From assembly GCA_028724485.1 (NCBI GenBank), contig JAQYCY010000130.1:1-6175 (forward strand): a stretch of 6,175 nt of DNA, given 5' to 3'. The translations under genes were made by a program, and so were the position numbers. The notes beneath the pieces are model-generated. The model saw only the letters and a program-made list of their open reading frames with translations. It had not been told where the DNA came from and ran no database searches. Shown piece after piece: positions 1 to 5,349 of this stretch (position 1 is its first letter; the number at the start of each line of letters is the position of its first letter). The DNA is from CAG-917 sp028724485 (GTDB taxonomy: Bacteria; Bacillota; Clostridia; Christensenellales; CAG-917).

Positions 1-453
1 GCGATGACAGCTACTACGCACTTGTTTGAGTGTGGTGTAAATTTAAATGGTAATCAAATTATCGTCAAGCACTTTAGCAAATCACTTAAGTTTGAGTGTG
101 GTGTAAATTTAAATGGTAATCAAATTTTTTTAAAAAATATTAAAAAAAACATTGAGTTTGAGTGTGGTGTAAATTTAAATGGTAATCAAATGCAAAGCAA
201 GACAGCTACACAAGTAGTAGCGTTTGAGTGTGGTGTAAATTTAAATGGTAATCAAACCGCCAACGGTTGAAAAGCCGAAAGATGTTGTTTGAGTGTGGTG
301 TAAATTTAAATGGTAATCAAACGAAAAAGGTTCTGTAATCGCTGCTACTTATGTTTGAGTGTGGTGTAAATTTAAATGGTAATCAAACACGTCCGTTTTG
401 ATTGGATTGTCATTCGAGCATTTTAGTGTGGTGAATTTAAGTCGTGAAAAGTA
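1..453 (+). CRISPR. CRISPR array, leader-distal end, probably type II
   Basis: Six 36-nt repeats lie at 24-59, 90-125, 156-191, 222-257, 287-322 and 353-388, with a decayed seventh at 420-453. Each begins GTTTGAGTGTGGTG and ends AAATGGTAATCAAA plus one base; that base is T in the first three and C in the last three. Spacers are 30, 30, 30, 29, 30 and 31 nt. Bases 1-23 are the end of another spacer, so the array continues to the left. The GTTT...AAAC termini, 36-nt length and 30-nt spacers fit type II systems, and the ATGGT-xx-CAAAC end resembles subtype II-A repeats read in the crRNA direction. Decay of the last repeat at its 3' end and a terminator downstream also favour + strand transcription with the leader outside the window. 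No cas gene is visible, so the subtype is inference. The array is certain; strand confidence is about 0.7. Confidence 0.97.
420..453 (+). repeat. Degenerate terminal CRISPR repeat
   Basis: This copy starts exactly one repeat-spacer unit after the sixth repeat. Its first 14 bases match the consensus at 12 positions. Two bases (TA) are then missing, the next 7 match perfectly, and only 5 of the last 13 match. Preserved phase with a ruined 3' end is typical of the oldest, leader-distal repeat. An alternative reading is an anti-repeat of a + strand tracrRNA pairing with a minus-strand array: three A-to-G changes would keep G-U pairs. The segment that must pair best in such a duplex is the worst preserved, so I prefer the terminal-repeat reading. 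Confidence 0.75.
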
Positions 454-587
454 TTATTGCAGGCAGCGACTACAATATGTAGGGTTTATTGTTTAAGAAA
501 CGTTGATTAAGCTGAACCTTAAGTATTGTGCCTGCGCAGTTATAAACTGTTTTAAAACGCTTCATTAGATGGAGCGTTTTAATTTTT
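440..587 (+). ncRNA. Possible structured RNA in the CRISPR trailer
   Basis: About 115 bases between the last repeat and the terminator hold several inverted repeats on one strand and no good reading frame. GCAGGCA (459-465) pairs with TGCCTGC (529-535). Inside it are a hairpin CTACA-ATA-TGTAG (470-482), a stem GTTT-AAG-AAAC (491-501) and the competing pair TTAAG (493-497)/CTTAA (518-522). Next comes the hairpin CAGTT-ATA-AACTG (537-549), and then the terminator. AGTCG (440-444) can also pair with CGACT (467-471). I could not find a convincing promoter directly upstream: TTGTCA at 407-412 lacks a good -10, and TATTAT at 452-457 lacks a -35. The region may therefore simply be the 3' trailer of the pre-crRNA transcript. 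I do not recognise an RNA family. A tracrRNA is conceivable but unproven. Confidence 0.3.
554..587 (+). terminator. Rho-independent terminator after the CRISPR array
   Basis: The arms AAAACGCT (554-561) and AGCGTTTT (573-580) pair perfectly. A T-G wobble and CAT/ATG extend the stem to a 3-nt loop (TAG). The sequence AATTTTT follows, so the U-tract serves + strand transcription. It ends the array or trailer transcript and insulates the lipoprotein gene from it. The A/T-rich arms could give weak termination on the other strand as well. Confidence 0.85.
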
Positions 588-672
588 ACGTTATGTTTAG
601 AATTTTTTATTGTTTTCAATGTTATTTTTAAATTAATATAGTTAGTTGGCAGAAGCGTTTAGGTAGGCGGTG

Positions 673-701
673 TTGACAAATTGCGATTAACAAATTATAA
701 T
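673..701 (+). promoter_or_regulatory. Perfect-consensus SigA promoter for the LRR lipoprotein
   Basis: TTGACA (673-678) and TATAAT (696-701) are separated by 17 bases, matching the vegetative sigma-70/SigA consensus at all twelve positions. Transcription should begin near 708, giving a 5' leader of about 37 nt before the ATG at 745. Between the upstream terminator and this promoter (588-672) I see only AT-rich sequence with no gene or clear site. Confidence 0.92.
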
Positions 702-744
702 AAAGTTTAATGATTTGCAAATAATGCAATATTTGGGGACTTGT

Positions 745-3741
745 ATGAAAAGGAAAAGCATAATCATATTAACTTTAATTTTGATAACCATATGCGGGTT
801 GACGATATTTACCGCTTGCGGAAATGAAGAAACGAATAATCAATTTGTTGTGGACGAAAACGGCGAACTTGTCGCTTACAACGGCACGGCTACCAAAATT
901 ACGATTCCTAATTCCGTAAAGAAAATCGGCGTGTTAGCTTTTTATCGAAACTCGAAAATCAAATCGGTGAAATTGCCGCACAGTGTTGTCGAAATAAGCG
1001 CTTCCGCTTTTGAGGACTGCGAAAACCTTACGAGCGTAACGTTTTCCGATTCGCTGAAAACAATAGGCGAAAAGGCTTTTTACGGCTGCTCCTCTCTTTC
1101 AAGTGTGGAGTTGCCGAGCAGCGTCACGAATTTCGGTGGGCAGGCGTTTGGCGAGTGCTTGTCCTTAAAAACCGTAAAGTTTAAAGACGGGATAACGAGC
1201 ATTCCGGACAAAGCGTTTTACAATTGCAGCGCTATTGAAGAATTAGAGTTTTCAAATACTCTTAAAAGTATAGGCAAATCTGCCTTTTATGGTTGCAAAT
1301 TGTTAAAAACGGTCAATTTCCCAAAGAGTTTAGAAACAATAAATGATTCCGCATTCAAAAAATGTTCCTTAAAGTCGGTTATTTTGCCTGAAAAAACGTG
1401 GCATTACGGAGCATTCGACTATGATGCCGAAGTTTTAAGAATGGGGCAAATAAGCAATCAAGCGGCAAAAATAGGCGATTATATCGATGCTTATGAAAAG
1501 TCTATCGAACAAATGGGCAAAACCGCAATTGCGGCAGGCGAAAACGTTCATGCAACCGCAAATTTTAAGGTGCAGTTGTTTAAAGAAAAAACGATAAGCC
1601 TAAACGTGTCAGTCGAAGCGGTTTATGACAAAAACGAAAGCAAAAACTGCGCGCTGCGTATAAAAGTGGCGGGAGCTAACGACTTTTTAGGCGGAGTCGA
1701 AACAGATGTTTTAAGTTTGCAATATTTGGCGGCAGATGACAGCAGCGTTTATTTCGATATGTTCGGCAAAAAGTTTAAAGCTCGACATCAATGCGAAAGA
1801 AACGGCGAACTTTTGAATTTTGTCGCAAAACTTGCGTCAAAAACGTTCGGCATAGATTTATTGAGCAAAGTCAATTTCGACGGATTTATAAACGATTTGG
1901 CGTCGAATTTCGGGAATGAGTTTTCCGCAAACGAATTTGTTGAAATTTTGCTTAAAAATATGTTCGGCACGACTGCCGCGGAGATTGGCGAATGGTTTAA
2001 TAATAATTTTCGAACTGACATAGCTGCTTCGTTTAAGCTCGCTGACTTTTTCAGAGACAACTTGTTTGACATAAACAGCGTCAAAAAAAGCGGCAGCGAT
2101 ATAAATGCGGTCTGGAGCGCCAATATATCTTCGGAAATTGTCAAAATGCTTTCTTACAGGACAAACGGAATGATTTTAGAGGATACGGAAATTCTTTCGT
2201 CGTATGAAGTCTTGGACAATGAGATAACTAAAATGTCAATAGAGGCAAAGGGGGCTATTCCTTTCACCATTGAGATTTCCGATTTTTCGGTTAAGGGAAT
2301 AGCCGCCGATCAAACTCCTATTCAAGTTGAGGGCGATTATGAAACAAATTATTTCCTCAAAAAAGATATGACGCTCAAAGTCGACGAAAACGCATTAAAA
2401 GTTACCACGCTGAATCCTTATGAAACGACAAACCTTTTCGGCATTAAAATTAAAGATATTTGCGATGAGTATTATTCTTCGTTCGGCAGCTCGACAAGCG
2501 AGGAGTTTTATGCCTCGTTAAACGTAAACGGCTTAGTCGATTGCGATTTAGTCGGTGAGATAAAAGCCGAGTTTTTGGGAGGACTTAGCATATCCGACCG
2601 AATTAAAATTGAAAACTCAAAAATAAAACTTACATACTTGCGTTTGGGCGAACAAATCGATATGTTAAATGTGTCTTATGACGATTCAAAAATTGACGTT
2701 TCAAAAATCAAATTTGAGTTTCTAAACATTGAAAACGAGTACGTCAAGGTGTTGAAAGACTTAGTCGTTTTAAAAATAGCGACAAGCCTTTATGAAGAAA
2801 ACAGCGGTGAAAACGCCGAACAAATAAAGCTATGTTTAAAGGCACTGCAAGAAGAAACAACGGTTTTTGAATTGAACAATTTGCCGCTTGACAAAATATT
2901 CAAGCTAAGTATTTTTAACGGTAAATCGGGCGAGGAAGCTGAATTTTCAGCGAAATTAAATTTGCGTCAAGCGATAATCGCTTTGAAAGAAAACGCGGGT
3001 ATGGTGAGCAACAACCTTACTTTTAGGTTTGACGGCTTATTAAAAACTTTAACACAATACACCGGCGCTTTAAATGCGACGGGAGAGGGCGTTTTGCAAA
3101 TGGACCGAGACGCCGTAACGGGTTATAAAAACTTGGGCATTTTCGACACGCAACCGATTTTTGGTAAGGACGGAACAGTGATAGGCTATAATGCCGCCGC
3201 AACCGTCGATGAACTTTATGCGGTAATAATGCGTAGGCAAGCAGATATAGTTACTTTGACCGACAGCGGAATTCTTCCTGCCATAAAGTATGGCGAGGAC
3301 GGAGTTTTGGAAAAATCATTTGGCAGAGAAATTGGCAAGGACGGGTGGAACTATCAAACGATATACACTTTGTCAAAAGCGGAAACGCTTGTTCTTTGGA
3401 GAGTTATGTCTCAAAACTCGCTTAGCGGCGATGCCCTTAAAGCTATCGGACAAAATGATGAAACGGCTATTGCCGCCGCTTTGGATAAAGTCGAAAGTTG
3501 TTATAAAAGCGGAGCGGTTTATAAATTGTTATCGATTTTTGGTGGCTCTGAGATTTTTAACAATATTGCGGACGGGCGAGCGTTTATGAACAAAGTATTA
3601 GGTATGCCTCTTACGATCGAGCTTAAATTCGACAAAACCGAATTTATGGCGACGATCAATTTGGGCGGCTTGTTTACGGCAACATATAAATTGTCTATCG
3701 ATACGAATGTGGCCACGGATAATCTTATGAATATAAGTTGA
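745..3741 (+). CDS. Large BspA-type leucine-rich-repeat lipoprotein
   Basis: A 998-residue predicted surface lipoprotein. I chose ATG 745 over the in-frame TTG at 715 and ATG at 724 because GGGGA (735-739) lies 5 bases upstream and translation then opens directly with a signal peptide. This has a basic MKRK start, a hydrophobic core, and the lipobox F-T-A-C with the lipidated Cys at residue 25. Residues about 52-215 hold seven 23-residue repeats of the LRR_5/BspA (Treponema pallidum LRR) type, with the recurring pattern V-x-x-P-x-S-V...I-G-x-x-A-F-x-x-C-x-x-L-x-x, plus a partial eighth. Such repeats mediate binding in surface proteins of host-associated bacteria, so adhesion or partner binding is a reasonable inference. 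Residues 216-998 show no domain I recognise and no membrane segment; they look like mixed alpha/beta stretches rich in K, D, N and E. The gene has its own promoter. The frame ends at TGA 3739, but coding-like sequence in another frame follows, so the C-terminus may be truncated by mutation. Confidence 0.9.
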   Translation: MKRKSIIILTLILITICGLTIFTACGNEETNNQFVVDENGELVAYNGTATKITIPNSVKKIGVLAFYRNSKIKSVKLPHSVVEISASAFEDCENLTSVTFSDSLKTIGEKAFYGCSSLSSVELPSSVTNFGGQAFGECLSLKTVKFKDGITSIPDKAFYNCSAIEELEFSNTLKSIGKSAFYGCKLLKTVNFPKSLETINDSAFKKCSLKSVILPEKTWHYGAFDYDAEVLRMGQISNQAAKIGDYIDAYEKSIEQMGKTAIAAGENVHATANFKVQLFKEKTISLNVSVEAVYDKNESKNCALRIKVAGANDFLGGVETDVLSLQYLAADDSSVYFDMFGKKFKARHQCERNGELLNFVAKLASKTFGIDLLSKVNFDGFINDLASNFGNEFSANEFVEILLKNMFGTTAAEIGEWFNNNFRTDIAASFKLADFFRDNLFDINSVKKSGSDINAVWSANISSEIVKMLSYRTNGMILEDTEILSSYEVLDNEITKMSIEAKGAIPFTIEISDFSVKGIAADQTPIQVEGDYETNYFLKKDMTLKVDENALKVTTLNPYETTNLFGIKIKDICDEYYSSFGSSTSEEFYASLNVNGLVDCDLVGEIKAEFLGGLSISDRIKIENSKIKLTYLRLGEQIDMLNVSYDDSKIDVSKIKFEFLNIENEYVKVLKDLVVLKIATSLYEENSGENAEQIKLCLKALQEETTVFELNNLPLDKIFKLSIFNGKSGEEAEFSAKLNLRQAIIALKENAGMVSNNLTFRFDGLLKTLTQYTGALNATGEGVLQMDRDAVTGYKNLGIFDTQPIFGKDGTVIGYNAAATVDELYAVIMRRQADIVTLTDSGILPAIKYGEDGVLEKSFGREIGKDGWNYQTIYTLSKAETLVLWRVMSQNSLSGDALKAIGQNDETAIAAALDKVESCYKSGAVYKLLSIFGGSEIFNNIADGRAFMNKVLGMPLTIELKFDKTEFMATINLGGLFTATYKLSIDTNVATDNLMNIS

Positions 3742-3839
3742 CCGAAATTAGCTGAACGTTCAACGAGTACAACGGCGAAAAAGGCGACGTAAAACAAAAG
3801 CAAGGTAAAGCGAATTTCAGATTTGCTCAGGTTAAATAA
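3723..3839 (+). pseudogene. Out-of-frame remnant of the lipoprotein C-terminus
   Basis: From 3723 the frame shifted relative to the lipoprotein reads S-Y-E-Y-K-L-T-E-I-S. It meets a TGA at 3753-3755, then reads T-F-N-E-Y-N-G-E-K-G-D-V and onward for 27 codons to TAA at 3837. Its codon choice and composition (GGC, GAA, AAA, GAC) resemble the neighbouring genes, whereas the intact frame ends abruptly in LMNIS. A one-base deletion near 3720-3726 plus one nonsense change would explain both. The segment has no start codon or ribosome binding site of its own. It could instead be chance coding-like sequence or an assembly error. Confidence 0.4.
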
Positions 3840-3887
3840 AGTAGTAAATTTATTGTGAATTTGCGGAATGTGTAATTTACGTAGCCG

Positions 3888-3916
3888 TTGACACAGGTTT
3901 AGTTTGCAATTATAAT
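3888..3916 (+). promoter_or_regulatory. Perfect-consensus SigA promoter for the DUF2804 gene
   Basis: TTGACA (3888-3893) and TATAAT (3911-3916) lie 17 bases apart, again a twelve-of-twelve match. The expected start is near 3923, giving a leader of about 23 nt. GGGGAG (3935-3940) is the ribosome binding site, 5 bases before ATG 3946. I found no terminator between the preceding gene and this promoter, so some read-through from upstream is possible. Confidence 0.92.
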
Positions 3917-3945
3917 GAATATATAACAATTTATGGGGAGTAAAT

Positions 3946-5031
3946 ATGAGTAAATATCCTGATTACATTTCACCGAAGCGTGAAGCCGCTCCGACGCCTG
4001 AATCGATTGTCGAAAACGGCAAGGTGCATTTCGGAACGTTTGACGCTCCGTTTAAAAATCTCAATCTTTTAGATTGCGTAAAGCCTTGTGGCAAAATGCC
4101 CGATTGTATGAAAAAAGCAAGGCTTGTCGAATGGGAGGCATTTGAAGTTCATTTCGACGAGGGTGCGCTTATCAGCGCAGTTTATAACACGGGACCTATG
4201 GGCTTCTCGATTTTTGTCTGGTACGACAAGAAAGAAGACAAAATTTATAGCTGGCGAAACCTTGTGCCAAAAAAGAAGGCAAAGGTAGCTTCGCAACTTA
4301 TAGACGATTATTGCTATTGCAAAACGTCAAAGAGCGAATATCGCATAAACAATGACTTTTTGAATGGCAAAGCAAGCGCAAAAGGCTATACGAAAGGCAA
4401 ATGCGGAAGGTTTGAAATCGACGTAAAGTTTGAAAGAATTTCACCGCTTGCAAACGGCGTTATGCCGCTTGCCCAAAACAAAGACGGCTCTTTCAGAAAC
4501 GCACTTTACAGCGAAAAGGACTTCTTTAAAGCGGAAGGCACAATCACCGTAAACGGAAAAACGTATACGTCGAACGAACGCTCGGTCGGCATAATCGACG
4601 ACCACAAGGGTTATTATCCGTTTAAGGCGCATTACGATTGGCTTACTACAATGGGCGTGCTTGACGACAATGGCAAACAAAGATATTTTGCGTTCAATCT
4701 TACGCGCAATCAGTCTGTTGACCAAGACAGTTACAACGAAAACGTAATTTGGGTTGACGGCGAATCGTTCCCTATGCCGCCTGTGAAGTTTACGCATAAA
4801 AACGGCAAGAAAAAGGCAAAAGAGTGGTATATCAAAGACGAAAAGGGGCTTGTGGACATAACCTTCAAAATTAACAAGGTTTTCTACAATCCTATTCACG
4901 CTCTTATTATAGATTGCTACTATGCATTGCCGTACGGATATATTTCAGGGTACGTCACCGACACCAACGGCAAAAAATACGTCGTGGACGGTATGCTCGG
5001 AATAGGCGAGGACAAAACCACAAGAATGTAA
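3946..5031 (+). CDS. DUF2804 family protein
   Basis: A 361-residue protein of about the length usual for DUF2804, with no signal peptide or membrane segment, so probably cytoplasmic. What identifies it is the order of conserved-looking stretches. An early basic W-x-x-F block sits around residues 58-70. Next is YSEKDFFKAEGTITVNGKTY (188-207), matching the family's Y-T-x-K...A-x-G-x-x-x-x-x-G pattern. After that comes the aspartate/Gly-Tyr/Trp block IIDDHKGYYPFKAHYDWLT (216-234). The fourth stretch is ENVIWVDG (265-272), matching the family's E-N-A-L-W-V-D-G. The family is uncharacterised; I recall it as having a lipocalin-like fold related to the CrtC/AttH group, but no reaction can be assigned. 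It stands alone between its own promoter and a strong terminator, so the neighbours give no functional hint. The assignment is from memory of the family pattern, not a search. Confidence 0.8.
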   Translation: MSKYPDYISPKREAAPTPESIVENGKVHFGTFDAPFKNLNLLDCVKPCGKMPDCMKKARLVEWEAFEVHFDEGALISAVYNTGPMGFSIFVWYDKKEDKIYSWRNLVPKKKAKVASQLIDDYCYCKTSKSEYRINNDFLNGKASAKGYTKGKCGRFEIDVKFERISPLANGVMPLAQNKDGSFRNALYSEKDFFKAEGTITVNGKTYTSNERSVGIIDDHKGYYPFKAHYDWLTTMGVLDDNGKQRYFAFNLTRNQSVDQDSYNENVIWVDGESFPMPPVKFTHKNGKKKAKEWYIKDEKGLVDITFKINKVFYNPIHALIIDCYYALPYGYISGYVTDTNGKKYVVDGMLGIGEDKTTRM

Positions 5032-5074
5032 TAATAAGACATTAAATCAATAAGTTTTATAATAAATTTCATAC

Positions 5075-5130
5075 GCAAACCAAAATTGTGTTTGCTCTTA
5101 AAAGGACGGATATACCGTCCTTTTAATTTT
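5075..5130 (+). terminator. Rho-independent terminator after the DUF2804 gene
   Basis: A perfect 10-bp stem AAAAGGACGG (5100-5109) and CCGTCCTTTT (5115-5124) with a 5-nt ATATA loop is followed by AATTTT. A second, weaker hairpin precedes it: GCAAAC (5075-5080) with GTTTGC (5090-5095). The main stem is symmetric, with A-runs on one side and T-runs on the other, so it may work in both directions. It separates the DUF2804 transcript from the solute-binding protein gene. Confidence 0.9.
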
Positions 5131-5172
5131 GCGTAGTTAATTTAAAATAAGCTAAAAGGGCAGATTGGACAG

Positions 5173-5270
5173 AAAAAGGGAACAAAAAGTAAAAAAATTC
5201 GTTTAAGCAACCATAAAAAGCAAAAAAAACCGAAAAAATTTTAAAAAAAGTTTAAAAAAATGCTAAAAAA
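5173..5270. promoter_or_regulatory. Phased A-tracts upstream of the promoter (likely bent DNA)
   Basis: A-tracts at 5222-5229, 5233-5238, 5243-5249, 5254-5260 and 5265-5270 have centres spaced 10, 10.5, 11 and 10.5 bases, matching the DNA helical repeat. More A-tracts occur at 5173-5177, 5184-5188, 5191-5197 and 5215-5219, less regularly spaced. Such phasing is the classic signature of intrinsic curvature, and A-tracts just above a -35 box can act as an UP element for the RNA polymerase alpha subunit. Curvature is inferred from spacing, not measured. No reading frame of note lies in this stretch. Confidence 0.65.
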
Positions 5271-5272
5271 CA

Positions 5273-5288
5273 CTTTACAACAGTAAAG
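5273..5288. promoter_or_regulatory. Operator-like dyad over the -35 box
   Basis: The inverted repeat CTTTAC-AACA-GTAAAG has perfect 6-bp arms and contains the -35 hexamer TTTACA. A near copy lies 45 bases downstream at 5318-5333. A protein bound here would block RNA polymerase, so repression is the simplest inference. I do not recognise the regulator. Confidence 0.55.
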
Positions 5289-5302
5289 TAATAAAGTATA
5301 AT
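5274..5302 (+). promoter_or_regulatory. SigA-type promoter for the solute-binding protein
   Basis: TTTACA (5274-5279, one mismatch to TTGACA) and a perfect TATAAT (5297-5302) are 17 bases apart. The expected start is near 5309, leaving a leader of about 41 nt. Phased A-tracts end 3 bases upstream of the -35 box, which itself lies inside a dyad. Confidence 0.85.
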
Positions 5303-5317
5303 GCAATTACAAAATCA

Positions 5318-5333
5318 ATTTACCACAGTAAAG
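5318..5333. promoter_or_regulatory. Second copy of the dyad, in the 5' leader
   Basis: ATTTAC-CACA-GTAAAG matches the upstream dyad at 14 of 16 positions and keeps 5-bp arms (TTTAC/GTAAA). It lies downstream of the expected transcription start and ends 2 bases before the AAGGAG ribosome binding site. It could be a second DNA operator (roadblock or looping) or an RNA hairpin beside the Shine-Dalgarno. Conservation of the loop bases with the -35 copy favours a DNA-binding site. Confidence 0.5.
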
Positions 5334-5335
5334 TG

Positions 5336-5341
5336 AAGGAG
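5336..5341 (+). promoter_or_regulatory. Shine-Dalgarno that fixes the start at 5350
   Basis: AAGGAG lies 8 bases before ATG 5350 but only 2 bases before the in-frame ATG at 5344. The wider spacing is the functional one, so the protein should begin MKKT rather than MNMKKT. Confidence 0.85.
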
Positions 5342-5349
5342 AGATGAAT

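Noticed and set aside
6..209. Shared 9-mer GACAGCTAC in the partial first spacer and the spacer at 192-221
   Set aside because: It is short, at different offsets in the two spacers and without flanking similarity, so it may be chance.
4..270. An 88-residue open frame with four copies of FECGVNLNGNQ
   Set aside because: It is a translation through the CRISPR repeats and spacers; the 66-base unit is a multiple of three, so the frame stays open by arithmetic. It has no ribosome binding site.
389..453. A minus-strand tracrRNA using the decayed repeat as anti-repeat
   Set aside because: Such a transcript would run straight into the last spacer and repeat, with no room for a tail or terminator.
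715..744. Upstream starts for the lipoprotein (TTG 715, ATG 724)
   Set aside because: They would put ten or seven extra residues before the signal peptide and lie too close to the expected transcription start; ATG 745 has the Shine-Dalgarno and gives a standard lipoprotein start.
1788..2144. Minus-strand frame opposite the lipoprotein
   Set aside because: It is fully antisense to a well-supported gene with a promoter and signal peptide, and has no start context of its own.
3290..3589. Second + strand frame inside the lipoprotein gene
   Set aside because: Arginine- and lysine-rich off-frame translation with no ribosome binding site and no family resemblance.
3739..3755. TGA read as an amino acid, joining the lipoprotein to its downstream sequence
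   Set aside because: Trp is encoded by TGG and no long gene here has internal TGA. Reading through 3739 in frame gives poor sequence, and the better sequence needs a frame change too.
3519..3929. Minus-strand frame across the lipoprotein 3' end and the next promoter
   Set aside because: It overlaps a perfect + strand promoter and a supported gene, and no minus-strand promoter is visible.
4441..4899. Minus-strand frame opposite the DUF2804 gene
   Set aside because: It is a shadow of the coding strand; the + strand protein has family motifs, a ribosome binding site and a promoter.
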